A stretch of DNA of 64,000 nt, taken from contig NC_084850.1 in NCBI RefSeq assembly GCF_033115175.1, positions 105,445,939-105,509,938 on the forward strand. The letters run 5' to 3'. This stretch comes from Lepus europaeus (lineage: Eukaryota; Chordata; Mammalia; Lagomorpha; Leporidae). Shown one piece after another: positions 22,976-33,553 of the stretch (position 1 is the first letter of the stretch; every line of letters starts with the position of its first letter). A program made the position numbers and the translations under genes. Below the pieces are notes generated by a model that was not told the origin of the DNA, made no database searches, and saw only the letters and a list, made by a program, of their open reading frames with translations.

Positions 22976-25908
22976 GAAGATGATCTTCCTGGTAAGATGG
23001 GTTTGTCTTGGGCTGTTTTCCTTCCTTAAAAGCAGTGCCTCACACAAGGACTTCTGTGCAGATCACCCTAGGAAGAGGTCCCAAAGAGTAGGAGTATTAC
23101 TGGAAAACAGAGAAATAGGGAAGGAAAGAGCTGATCCAAGGGTATGTTATTGAGTTGGCACTGCTGTGGGCTAATGCAGCTCGGTCCTGCTGGGAACTCT
23201 TTGAGGAGCTGTGTAGATTGCACCTGATAACAGATTGCCTGTGGAACCAAAGAAGGGAGTATATATCCCCTGTTGGCCAAAGTGTTGCCTGGATTGTTCA
23301 CTCCCTTGAACTTCTAGGTTTGTTCATGCATCCAGATGTCCACTGAGGAAGACGCTGATGTCAGCTGGCACATCTGGTTGCTGCAGCAGTGTTTGAAGTG
23401 AAAAGATGGGCTGAGAGGGTGCAGTAATGTCCAAGGGTTGTCATATATAGGGGCCAATACACAACTAAAAGGAGTTCTGTTGAGGGAAAGACAGTTTAGA
23501 GTTTTGCTTTGCTCCTCTCTTTTCTTCCCCTCTGGTTCCATACCCTCCTCTCTTCTCCTCCCATACAACTGGGGTAAATCCCTACAGGTCAGGTCTATTG
23601 CTGGAAAGGTGCTAGGCACTAAGTGCTTGCCATGTCTGTGGGTCCCCCCTTTGAAAAAAGTGGTCAGAAGTAGATCTTTGCAGAAAAGTCATCTGGCTTT
23701 TTGATTGTACTACCCTGGTCACGGCCAATTGGATGAGAGTTGATGTCCAAGTCAAAGCATGTATGGGTGGCCCAGTGGTCCCTGAGTTGTCCTGGCTCAA
23801 AGCCTTTCTGTGACAGCTGTGAAGAGAGTAAACACAAGGAGAGAATAGGTTAGTCATAGGCATGGGCAAATAATGTCCTAATCTGAAGAGGTGGCAGTAG
23901 AGTAGCTGCTGTGTCAGTTGACTACTGAGGCATCTCAGCAACAATGGACAATGCTCCAGGACATCTTGTGACTTGACTGAGCCTTCCTCACTGTCCCTGT
24001 TTTTTTTAATGGAAGCAGAATGTACCTAACCAACAGAGGCATCTTTCTTCTGCCAACATTCCTCTGCCTGCCTATCTGCTTCTCGCCAAACGTTATGCCT
24101 GTCCCTAATCACCTAGTTCTCTGCCACTGCATACCCTTAGGGTCTTCTCTCCTGGCCAGTCTGCTAGGATTCCCTTACTTTCTCCTTAGCCTTGGCTCCA
24201 AACTGAGGAAGGCAGGTCCTATATGAAAGCAAGGATAGTTTTCTCACTCAGTCTTCACTTCAATAACGGAGTAAACATTAGAGACATAGAATGACCTAGG
24301 GTGTTCTGGACTCCAGAGGAATGTGTAGTTGACTTGCTGAAATATGTTGGTGGATGTCTATTGTTATTCATTTGCTTACTGTTAATTTTTTCTGAAGTAC
24401 AGAGGAAGACCCAGAGTTGAAAATTCTCCTGGCAAGTGATCCTGATGACACTTCAGCCTGTGGACACTGGAGCCAAGCTCCTCTATTGTAAATAATGGAC
24501 TTAATAAGATCCTGCACTTACCCTGGGCTGATACTTTCTGATATAATTGCTCTTGTCATGTCTGCTGAGACAACATGATAAGTCGCTGTCGAGTCATATT
24601 CCCTCACTGCGGTGGAATAACATTTCAACCTATGGCCGCCTGAAAACATTGACCTCTTCTTTCACCTTTCTTTACATCTCCAACTCCCAGTCATTTTCTT
24701 CCTTAAGCATTCTGGTACAGTTTTTCTCCCGTTGAAACTTCATTTCCTTGCAAAGCAAAATGCTGAGGGCACTGAGCTTTTGCTCTTGAGTTGACATATC
24801 TGACTGTCACCTTTAGGCCATTTCATTGCATTATAGTTCCTTTCTCCTAACCTGCTGTCAAAACCTTTTCAATAACAAAATCTTCCCTGGGTTATAGTAA
24901 ATCAGGGAGAAAGTCCTGGAGTTGTGTGGAGGCAGTGAAAGATAACCACCAGCTGTTTCAGAAGAGAGCGGAGGCTGGCTTGGGCCATAAGTCATTCATC
25001 CCCACAAGCCATCTCTGTTCTCTGGCCTTGTGTTGTTCTTTACCTGATCTCTGCTACCTCCTATGCTGCCAAATATTCAGATCCTTAGCCCGCTGGACAA
25101 GGCTGACTTTGGGTGAATATAATTCCTTCTTGAGCCCAAGGCTCAATGGGGGCTATTGCCCCTTTGGTCTATGTATCCTGATAGTTTGGAAGTGCTTCAA
25201 AGGCAGAAGTGTTTTCAAAATAACATGTTCTGAATGTTGCTTGTTAAATAATTAAGCCAGCACAAAAGTTTTATGCCCTTGAGTAATATAAAAGCCTCCT
25301 TACCAACCCCCTAATGCCCTCTCCAAGTATTCTGAGCCCATGTCCTTTTAGGTACCAAATGCCACAGGTACTGCTTAAGCAAAGGAAACACAAGTGATGA
25401 AACCTGCAATAAAAAGGATTACTATTGAAACTGGGTTCACAGAGAGGGATCTTAGTATTACAGTCCATTCCCATTGGCAACAAAATGGCAAAACGCTGGG
25501 TATTAGGCCTAAGCAATATTCATCCCTTCAGCTCCTTCCTGATTGAATCGTGACTTTGTTCAGCTATTTACTCACTGCTATGATTCAAGGAAGCTACACT
25601 GGCCACCTCCTCAGTCCCATAACATGGAGGCAGTTGTGGTAGGCCTGTTTAACTTTGTCAATGATCTATTTAAGTCTGGATGTGTTATTCAATTCTAATC
25701 AGTGACCATAGGGAAGTGTTCTTTGGCTGGAACTCTTAGTGAAGGACTCTTCTCTTCTAAGCCACACACACCCATGAAAATTAAAAGTGCTATTCCACCC
25801 TTCCTCTGCACATTGCAAGTGTCTGGCAGTGACCCTTGTAATAACTATAGCCAGCTAACTTTTAGATCCAGGATGTATCCCTTACATATCTTTTCCTGGC
25901 CAAGGTCA
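22976..25908. other. Longest repeat-poor intergenic stretch
   Basis: Nearly 3 kb between the MAOB and MAOA ends without a recognisable SINE, L1 or LTR. Reading frames reach about 110 codons at most (for example 24,926-25,255), with no domain, no splice structure and no homology I recognise. I call no gene. Confidence 0.5.
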
Positions 25909-25923
25909 AAAAAGTAAAAATGG

Positions 25924-26246
25924 GCCAGCGCCATGGCTTAACAGGCTAATCCTCCGCCTTGTGGCACCGGCACACCAGGTTCTAGTCCCGGTTGGGGCGC
26001 TGGACTCTATCCCGGTTGCCCCTCTTCCAGGCCAGCTCTCTGCTATGGCCCGGGAAGGCAGTGGAGGATGGCCCAAGTGCTTGGGCCCTGCACCCACATG
26101 GGAGACCAGGAGAAGCACCTGGCTCCTGACTTCGGATCAGCGAGATGCGCCGTCCGCAGCGGCCATTGGAGGGTGAACCAACGGCAAAAAGGAAGACCTT
26201 TCTCTCTGTCTCTCTCTCACTATCCACTCTGCCTGTCAAAAAAAAA
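25924..26246 (+). mobile_element. C-type SINE, young
   Basis: Head ggccagcgccatggc, poly(A) tail. Target-site duplication aaaaagtaaaaatgg at about 25,909-25,923 and 26,246-26,260. Confidence 0.92.
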
Positions 26247-26397
26247 AAAAGTAAAAATGGAAACCAAAGTACAGTCTGAATATACTTTGCTTCCTGCCTA
26301 CCCTGCCTCAGGAAGTATGATCATATGAGAAATAAATTCAAAGATTTTTGAATACAGGTTTTCAGTCAAAATAGCACATGACAAAATTTTAAGACTG

Positions 26398-26705
26398 GGA
26401 GCTAGCGTGGTGGCACAGCAGGTTAAGATGCCACCTCTGACACTGGCATCCCATAGTGGGGAGACAATTCAAGTCCCAGCTGCTCCACTTCCAATCCAGC
26501 TCCCTGATAATGCATTTGGGAAAGCAGTAGAAGATGGCCCAAGTGCTTGAGACCCTGCCATCCACATGGATGGAGTTCCTGGCTCCTGGCTTCATCCGGC
26601 CCCAGCCTCAGCTATTGTGGCCATTCGGGGAGTGAACCAGTAGATGGAAGATCTGTTTCCCTCTCTCTGCTGCTTTTTCAAAGAACAAATAAATAAATAT
26701 TTTTA
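26398..26705 (+). mobile_element. C-type SINE
   Basis: Head gggagctagcgtggtggc, tail aacaaataaataaatattt. Confidence 0.83.
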
Positions 26706-26818
26706 AAAATTTAAGAGTTTATAAGACTGTCTTTTGATAATCATTTTATTTACATTGTTATAACAGCTCTATTTCTTTAAATATGCTATTTAAAAGATAA
26801 TGTGCATCATTTACTTTT

Positions 26819-27153
26819 TTGTTTTTTGAGAGGCAGAGTGGACAGTGAGAGAGAGAGACAGAGAGAAAGGTCTTCCTTTTGCCGTTGGTTCACCCTCCAA
26901 TGGCCGAGCCGGCACGCTGCGGCCGGCGCATCGCACTGATCTGAAGGCAGGAGCCAGGTGCTTCTCCTGGTCTCCCACGCGGGTGCAGGGCCCAAACACT
27001 TGGGCCATCCTCCACTGCACTCCCGGGCCACAGCAGAGAGCTGGCCTGGAAGAGGGGCAACCAGGACAGAATCCAGTACCCCGACCAGGACTAGAACCCG
27101 GTGTGCTGGCGCCACAAGGCGGAGGATTAGCCTATTGAGCCGCGGCGCCGGCC
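26819..27153 (-). mobile_element. C-type SINE, antisense, young
   Basis: Perfect target-site duplication gcatcatttactttt at 26,804-26,818 and 27,154-27,168. Head complement gccgcggcgccggcc is nearly undecayed. Confidence 0.93.
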
Positions 27154-27164
27154 GCATCATTTAC

Positions 27165-27516
27165 TTTTATAAGAACATTACTGCTATCAGCTCCATTTTA
27201 CAGAAGAGGAGTCTGAGTCTCAGAGATATTATAAGACAGAGGTCTTGGGGCCAGCACTGTGGTGTAGCAGGTAAAGTCACCACCAGCTATGATGCTGACA
27301 TCCTATATGGGTGCTCGTTCAAGTCCTGGCTGCTCCACTTCTGATCCAGCTCCCTGCTAATGCCCCTGGGAAAGCAGCAGAGCATGCCCAAGTGCTTGGG
27401 CCCCTGCACTCACATAGGAGAGAGAGACCCAGATAATGCTTCTGGCTCCTGGTTTTAGGCTGGCCCAGCCCTAGACCATTGTGGCGATTTGGAGAGTGAA
27501 CCAGCAGATGGAAGAT

Positions 27517-27547
<31 letters not shown>

Positions 27548-27660
27548 GTCTCTCCTTCTCTCTCTGTAACTTTGCCACTCAAATAAATGAATCTTTTAAA
27601 AAAGACAAAGGTTTATAACCAGTAAGCAGTAGAGATACAGTTCAAACCCAGGTGGGAGCT
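27165..27660 (-). mobile_element. MIR fragment interrupted by a SINE
   Basis: The left part at 27,190-27,240 (ctccattttacagaagagg...ctcagagatattataag) and the right part at 27,606-27,655 (ccagtaagcagtagagatac...ttcaaacccaggt) read as one antisense MIR split by the SINE at 27,248. Confidence 0.6.
27248..27603 (+). mobile_element. C-type SINE inside a MIR
   Basis: Head ggggccagcactgtggtg, (CT)n at 27,514-27,542, tail caaataaatgaatc. Imperfect target-site duplication: aagacagaggtct on the left, aagacaaaggttt on the right. Confidence 0.85.
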
Positions 27661-27934
27661 GCTGGAAACCTGTGAATATTCTCTTCAGTGTCTACTCCTT
27701 TTAAGATCACTTTACCAGAATGCATAGGATCTGATCTTTCTGAATTACTGATAGCTCCAAGGCTTAGATATTTTATTTCTAATATTTTATTGTTCTTATC
27801 ATTCAATCTAACCACTGCATCTTCTGGATGTGGTCATTTTCCTACTCTATTATATGGATTAAAGAATGATAGCCATGTGACAATATCTTACCAAATGTCT
27901 GTTGAATACCCTCTATTCCAGTTATTTTTCCAGG

Positions 27935-28340
27935 TGATGAGAATATACTTGTGAACAAAAACTGGGAAACTCCCTTCTTTTGTGGAACTTACATTCTAAT
28001 GGGTAGATAACACATAAATACATGGTGTAATGCACTCTGTCAAGTGGAAAAATGTCTATCAAGAAAAAAGGAAGAAAGGCAAAGGCATAGAGAGCTATAT
28101 GGTAGCCATGTGAGGCCTTAGTGAAAAAGTGACTTTTACTTAATAGAGACCCAAATGAAGTAAGGAATGAACTGTGGTGCTATTCAAGGTAAAGGCATTC
28201 CAGGCAGAAGAAACATCAAGTGGAAGGACTGGAAGTGACAGTATAATTGGGGCACTAAAGAAATAGTAGTCAGATCATGTGGCAGGAGCAACAGTATCAA
28301 AATTAATGGCAGAAAATGAGGTTGGAGAGTTAGACAGAAG
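27935..28340 (+). mobile_element. Ancient interspersed repeat, family not assigned
   Basis: Contains ggaacttacattctaatggg and aaaggcattccaggcagaag, a pattern widely dispersed in mammals. Same family as the copies at 17.7 and 39.8 kb. Confidence 0.5.
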
Positions 28341-28851
28341 CCAGATCATCTGGGAAGTCCTAGGCCACAGCAAAGACTGGTTATTATACTTAGTATGCAG
28401 ACAATTCATTTGAGGGTTTCTAACTGATGAGTAGAGAGTCTGGCAAATGTTTGCAAGAGTTAATCTATAGTGGAAACTACTGTATTGTGTAGATGTTGCC
28501 TACCACCACCACTTTAGAATTGAAACACTGATTCTTCCAGCTTCTGGAGTTTGGGAGGCTAATGACTCATGCTTGTGTCCCTTTCTCTGGGATGAAAAAA
28601 GCTCCCTGGCCCAAAGATGTGACCCTTCCTAGGAGTAGCTCCCAAACAATGACTGGGCAATGAAGGAATACAAAGAACAATCCTAGATCCAGTTGAAGCC
28701 TATAGTGAAATCGCTTCTGTGTTCAACTTCACCCTCTGCTCAATTTTGTTTCCCTCACTCTTCCACTGGTATTGATACTAAGGCACCCTCCTATCAACTT
28801 CCTGTATGCCAGTCACCACCTTCCTGGGGAATTCAGGCTGTGGCACACTTT
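28341..28851. other. Intergenic sequence left of the retrovirus, no gene
   Basis: No repeat or gene recognised. It ends at the retroviral target site gtgatg (28,852-28,857). Confidence 0.4.
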
Positions 28852-28857
28852 GTGATG

Positions 28858-29221
28858 TGATGCGGGCCAGCCACACCTGTCGAACGGAACCTGAAGGAGG
28901 GAGTGGGAACGAAAAGAGGGACAAGGGCGCAGAGAATGGAGCCAAGACAAAAGTCTGATCAAGGCTCGTTTATTCCAGCGTCTCAGCGATATTTTATACA
29001 TTACCAGCTGCAGCTCACGGCAACACAGAAGTGAACAACACAGGCAAGCAAGTTATCAGGCTTTCTACAACACAATCATAACATAGTTAATTTTAGCGGA
29101 GTGTTCTTGCTTGATCATTCTCCTAGAGCATGGGAATAGGTAACTTTTTTTTTCATCCCAGGAATTCCACAAGCCAAGACTGACCTTGACTTGTCTGTGA
29201 CTTGTTTATGGGTTGCCTACA
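28858..29221 (-). repeat. 3' LTR of the endogenous retrovirus
   Basis: Same 364-bp length as the 5' LTR with about 3% divergence. AATAAA at 28,969-28,974 and a TATA-like motif near 28,992-28,998. Confidence 0.93.
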
Positions 29222-29237
29222 TCTCCCCCTTTTTTAT
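29222..29237 (-). promoter_or_regulatory. Polypurine tract
   Basis: On the - strand taaaaaagggggaga directly before the 3' LTR, the plus-strand priming site. Confidence 0.85.
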
Positions 29238-29436
29238 TTAATTGAGAATGGCCTCTGTCTTAGGTTGCCCTCAGTCATCTCTGTCCTTACCCGTCATCGG
29301 TAACTCTGGCAGCTTGGCCTAGAGCCCTGTCTTAGGTTGGTACAGGATGCTGAGTGTCTTACCCGTCATTGAGTACCATTCCACCTTGACATTAGGTGAG
29401 AGATGAAACATACAGCCAAATATCAATTATTTTTGA

Positions 29437-29960
29437 TTACAAAGGAGGTTTGGTATGAAGTTTTAAGTAATGAATGTCAGTCCATACAGACTGTAGCGAA
29501 GTCAGCATAAAATGCAGAACACATGGAAAACATCCCATACAAAGTAGGAAGAGCAGTAACGGTCCAGCCAGCATTAATAACAAATGAATCCATTGAAACC
29601 CTCCAAATGTTATGGGGTTAGTAATGAACGTATGTTGCATTTCAGTCTTAAGTTTATCAATGACAGACTCTATATATGGCACATTGTTAGTAATGTTAAA
29701 ACAACATCCCCCAGGTACAGATTTACAACTTATATGATCTTTTAACAGCAAGTAATCGATAGCTGCGCCTTTTAAAAGCACTCCTGAACGAACTTGATCC
29801 AATTCTTCAGCTATATTGGACAGTCCAGTAGCAGTAAGATTGTTTTGGTCACTAAACATGCAAGCCTTCACAGTCCACGGTTATTTCCAAAGGCCAGTCC
29901 AGGAACACTTACTACTGGTACAGCCATGGCAAGGGCAGTGTCCTCTCCTATTAGGATGAC
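29437..29960 (-). pseudogene. env remnant, transmembrane subunit
   Basis: The frame at 29,437-29,871 has a heptad-like stretch, then CKSVPGGCC, a CX6CC motif that in many retroviruses links the two env subunits. A hydrophobic membrane span (IHLLLMLAGPLLLFLLCMG) and a short cytoplasmic tail follow. A stop upstream (near 29,880) cuts it from the rest of env, and most of the surface subunit is missing. Confidence 0.75.
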
Positions 29961-30124
29961 GTTGCCATTACAGTCTTCAGGTGAAGCATGCCGCCGACGC
30001 GTTCTATCTGCCGCTGTAAATACAGATGTCAGCATCGGGGCCACACGGCCCAGGGAGCAATTTGGGAAGTTATCAGAGGCTAACTATGTAAAGGCATATT
30101 GGCTGTATAGAAAAACCCATCCCT

Positions 30125-30230
30125 TAGGAGCCCGCGTCCCATTCCAGTACCGGATCAGGTCCATTCCATTGATTGGTGATAGGATCCCTCCATTTCACCA
30201 TTGCTCTTTTCGCAGCTATTTTTAAACAGT
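30125..30230 (-). pseudogene. pol remnant, integrase C-terminal part
   Basis: The - strand frame reads AKRAMVKWRDPITNQWNGPD followed by PVLEWDAGS and a stop. The WRDP-x-W-x-GPDPV pattern is typical of the integrase C-terminal domain in betaretrovirus-like elements. Confidence 0.6.
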
Positions 30231-30542
30231 TAGAATTTAACAGAGACATTAAGACTTGAACATAATAGATTACTTTAACTCATTGCTTTGACAGAGGATC
30301 AGATTTTGATTTTATGTCAAAGAAAATAGACTAATAGTTTTATAACCAAAAATGTCTTCTTCCTATAACATTTTGTAACTTTCTCACACCTTCTGTAACT
30401 TACTCAAACCTTTTTTTTCCAGTATAGAATAAACTAGCCATTAAGATAAACAATTTTTACAAACCCTATCCTTCCTTTATTTAAAAACCTCTTTTCCTTT
30501 TAACTTTCCTTATCAAGAACACGCTTCTATACTTCTGACCTT

Positions 30543-30827
30543 TTACATCAAAATGATGGTATCTGGGACTGCAACAGTCAATGGGAGAGTAACTTTGTTC
30601 AATTTCCTGTAATCCACAGTCATTTTCCAGGTTTTATTTGATTTCTTAACAGGCCAAATTGGATTATTCCTTTTAGTGGTTATGGAAATCATCACTCCAG
30701 CATTAATATAATTTTTTACTGTTTTAGATATTTTCTCACGTCCACCTGGAATTCTATATCGTTTACACTGAATAACCTTAGTTGGCCCTGGCAGCGGTAC
30801 AGGGGCTTGATATAATTTTCCTACCAC
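30543..30827 (-). pseudogene. pol remnant, reverse transcriptase N-terminal part
   Basis: A 94-codon frame with YRIPGGREKI, a central NNPIWPVKKSNKTW and MTVDYRKLNKV. These are the fingers-region blocks of reverse transcriptase before the catalytic YXDD, which is deleted. The MTVDYRKLNKV wording is nearer to ERV-L-like elements than to betaretroviruses. Confidence 0.75.
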
Positions 30828-30978
30828 TACCTAGCGGTTTGACTCCAAAGGGCAGCATTTTCTTTTTCCCAATTTACATTTATCCTGTACTGCTTTTTTA
30901 ATTGTTTGCACATGCATCAGTATGCAGATAACAAAATCCATCCTCACCTTCCCAAAGCCTATAGTTCATTCCCCTTTT

Positions 30979-31167
30979 CTACTGGCACCAATTGCAAACC
31001 TCAATAACTTGTGGAGGCTGTGCACTCCGTAACTTGCCATCCCAATTCTCACTCAATCCTGAGCAGAGAGCCCATTCCTTTGCCAAAGAGGCCAACTGAG
31101 GGTCTTTCCAGCCAGGAACATTACAGGTTACACATGCAACTTCAGTTTTCTTTTTAAAGAAAGGCAT
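30979..31167 (-). pseudogene. Cys-rich retroviral reading frame, function unknown
   Basis: A 62-codon frame with two CX2C pairs (ACVTC and VCNWC) and a WALCSGL cysteine. Past its stop the same frame continues with GFCYLH. It sits where protease or pol would start, but I recognise no retroviral domain. Confidence 0.35.
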
Positions 31168-31399
31168 TGCTTTGTATACTTGCAGATCCTGCCAACTTTG
31201 CCAATTTGTGACAGCAAATTATTTTTCAGCTGTCTGCTGGGCACAGACTTAGTTACTTTTAGTTTAATCCGCAAGAAATACGCTGCAAGCCTTGTAGTGC
31301 ACACTAAAATTATTTAGAGGAAAGATGGTAAAGGAGCATAGATTAACAGAATGTTGCAATAAACATGGCTCCATTGCTTTAGTGATACTATAGCAAGAC

Positions 31400-31660
31400 G
31401 GTCCTCTGATTCCTGTAGGGAGGGCCCGAGGCTGGCCCCACTTCCAGTTTCCTGAACTCTGTTTTTTAATGAATTACCTTCTTTATCAGTTTTGGAGTGA
31501 CATTTTTGGCCCAATGCCTTCCCCTTTAGCACCGGGGGCAAATCCCAGGAGGAGCCTTATTTTGATTTTTGACTTTTGGACAATTTTTGTACATGTCCTT
31601 GCTGCCACATTCATATCACCCTCATTTATCGGGCAGTCCTCCTTGTTGATTTTTTGTAAT
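31400..31660 (-). pseudogene. gag remnant, nucleocapsid zinc knuckles
   Basis: In one - strand frame a degenerate first knuckle (YECGSKDMYKNCP) is followed by APPGICPRC, a stop, then RGRHWAKN. This fits a CX2CX4HX4C knuckle in which a stop replaces one residue and a frameshift shifts the last Cys, which reappears as CHSKTDKEGNSL in the next frame. The spacing and the wording around the second knuckle are of betaretrovirus or IAP type. Confidence 0.65.
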
Positions 31661-31937
31661 GACATACTATGCAGAGTGGCAGGTCCTGAATGTCCTGTTT
31701 TTAAGTGAATCCATTTTGCTAATCCCTCATCAAAGGGACTGTCACAGAACACCTCAGCCACAGTAGCCAATTGATCCATGTCCACATTGTACTTAACTTT
31801 TGTAGAATTTACAGTATTGTGGGCATCACTAGGCAATCTTCACACAGCACCGGAAAAGGATCCATACTGAGAATCAGCCATCATCAGTAATCATTACAGG
31901 CACGTTTAACATTCAGCTTGACTGCGTGTTCCCCCGG

Positions 31938-32230
31938 GATGAAACAGCAGCAGCAGAGACTTGCTCCGGCTCCTCCTTAAAGCCCCCAAAGACAAGGGTG
32001 GCTTATTGCTGAGATTTTAGGCAAGCAGTGCGTCCGGTCCCGGATCTTGGCCAGAGAGCCGAGACATGAAGCATGCCCACCTGTTTATTAGAAACATTCC
32101 TTTATCCCCCTCCTCGGGAACTGGCCAGGCTCCCAAGGAGCAGGAGAAGGTCATCCGGCAGCAAAGTTACTTGTCTACCAGAGCCAAACCTAGATACAAG
32201 CCTCTCCATCCCAAATATCTGTCCTTACAT
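31938..32230 (-). repeat. LTR-like block inside the provirus
   Basis: On the - strand it runs TGTAAGGACAG to TGTTTCA, with a TCTAATAAACAGG polyadenylation-like site near 32,080-32,086 and a GC-rich R/U5-like stretch after it. Its sequence differs from the outer LTRs. No clear target-site duplication is seen. Confidence 0.4.
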
Positions 32231-32299
32231 TTGGCCCTAGGGTTGCATTGAGAGGTAGACATAATTAGCACATCATAAGAATACAATACAAATTTTTCA

Positions 32300-32640
32300 T
32301 ACAAGCATACATCCAGCAATCAAACACAGTAATACTCAATGTATTTTAAGGATAAATTGAAACATATCTGAGGGAATTAGCCTCTTATTATCTGTAATTA
32401 TTACATTTTTGCAAGTTTGTGGAATCTTAACTATTTGAGGCATATTTTGATTTACATTATTTTGTAAAGCAAACCAAGCATAATCTGTCCAAGCACTCCT
32501 ATCAATAATAAGGGTAGAGTTAGCACATAATACAAAAACAGAATGGGTAGTCCGGACACTTTGTCACCACAATTCCTCATTTCACATAGTAATATTAACT
32601 TTATAACAGATAACATTCACTTCAAATGAAATATTGAAAT
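32300..32640 (-). pseudogene. Retroviral fragment, identity unclear
   Basis: One - strand frame stays open for about 75 codons (for example STLIIDRSAWTDYAWFALQ), but a second frame is also open and hydrophobic. It lies between gag remnants. I cannot match it to a retroviral protein with confidence. Confidence 0.3.
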
Positions 32641-32689
32641 GCAGGGTGGGGGATGTCCAGTGTACACTGATCTATATTTTTTACTTCCA

Positions 32690-33040
32690 GGTTTCTTATC
32701 CACAACACCCTCTTCAACAAACCAAGGACTAATTTTTTCAGCAGCACTGATAAATTGCTCTATGGGTTTGTTTCTTTAACCCTATTCTCTACATCTGCAA
32801 TAAAGTTTTCACAGCCTTTGTCATGGCTTGCTTTGTTTCTTTAAATGCGCATTTAAATCTTTTCCGAGCAAATCCCAATGTTGCTCATCCACGACTCCTT
32901 CTTCTGCGAACCAAGGACTGACTATTCCTATAGCATTAATGAACTGTTCTATGGTTCGCCTTTTTTAACCCTATTCCCTGCGTCTGTAATGGAGTCTTTA
33001 TAGCCTTTATCACGGCCTGCTTACCTTGTGCTTGTCCCAT
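32690..33040 (-). pseudogene. gag remnant, matrix region
   Basis: An ATG at 33,040-33,038 opens a frame beginning MGQAQGKQ, with the Met-Gly start expected for a myristoylated matrix protein. It ends at a stop near 32,936. A neighbouring frame then reads a PWFAEEGVVDEQHW segment, and a second related PWFVEEGVVD segment follows about 180 bp on. The gene is broken by frameshifts and stops. The sequence at the start (caaggtaagc) also resembles a splice donor. Confidence 0.6.
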
Positions 33041-33163
33041 AATTGCCCCTTTCACACCTATCCGGAGGCAAGCGGTATTGGGTCCTTACCGTCTTCCTCT
33101 CATTATTGTGTTGTCGCTGCAGCCTTTCTGGCGGGGTTCCTCACTTCTGTCCCTCGTATTCAG

Positions 33164-33181
33164 GTCCCTGTTCGGGCGCCA
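33164..33181 (-). promoter_or_regulatory. Primer binding site, tRNA-Lys type
   Basis: On the - strand TGGCGCCCGAACAGGGAC, two bases after the 5' LTR. It matches the 3' end of tRNA-Lys3 with no mismatch that I can see. Confidence 0.9.
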
Positions 33182-33183
33182 CC

Positions 33184-33547
33184 TGATGCGGGCCAGCCGC
33201 ACCTGTCGAACAGAACCTGAAGGAGGGAGTGGGAATGAAAAGAGGGACAAGGGCACAGAGAATGGAGCCAAGACAAAAGTCTGATCAAGGCTCGTTTATT
33301 CCAGCGTCTCAGCGATATTTTATACATTACCAGCTGCAGCTCAAGGCAACACAGAAGTTAACAACACAGGCAAGCAACTTATCAGGCTTCTGCAGCACAA
33401 TCATAACATAGTTAATTTTAGCGGAGTGTTCTTGTTTGATCATTCTCCTAGAGCATGGGAATAGGTAACTTTTTTTTTTCATCCCAGGAATTCCACAAGC
33501 CAAGACTGACCTTGACTTGTCTGTGACTTGTTTATGGGCTGCCTACA
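33184..33547 (-). repeat. 5' LTR of the endogenous retrovirus
   Basis: On the - strand it runs from TGTAGGCAGCCC to CCGCATCA, with TG and CA ends. A TATA-like tataaaat lies near 33,316-33,323 and AATAAA at 33,295-33,300, giving a very short R region. Confidence 0.93.
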
Positions 33548-33553
33548 GTGATG

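Larger units (their letters stand above)
28858..33547 (-). mobile_element. Endogenous retrovirus, two LTRs, defective
   Basis: A 4.69-kb provirus on the - strand with 364-bp LTRs and a 6-bp target-site duplication gtgatg at 28,852-28,857 and 33,548-33,553. Visible remnants in order from the 5' side are the Lys-type primer binding site, a gag start, a nucleocapsid zinc-knuckle region, a reverse transcriptase piece, an integrase C-terminal piece, an env transmembrane piece and the polypurine tract. Stops, frameshifts and large deletions break every gene, so it cannot make a complete protein set. The LTRs differ at about 11 positions plus two 1-bp gaps (about 3%), suggesting insertion some millions of years ago. 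The supergroup is uncertain. Confidence 0.93.

Noticed and set aside
22976..25908. Unknown gene between MAOB and MAOA
   Set aside because: Frames up to about 110 codons exist on both strands but overlap each other, with no splice-site pairs, domains or polyadenylation signal placed to support one.
31486..31836. Integrase zinc domain in the 116-codon - strand frame
   Set aside because: HLKTGH and a later Cys suggested HHCC, but the neighbouring frame gives a clear nucleocapsid knuckle at the right place in the genome order, so the gag reading is better.
28858..33547. Possible lentiviral (RELIK-type) provirus because of the Lys primer site in a rabbit
   Set aside because: The nucleocapsid, integrase and CX6CC env wording does not look lentiviral. 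The primer site alone is shared by many retroviruses.
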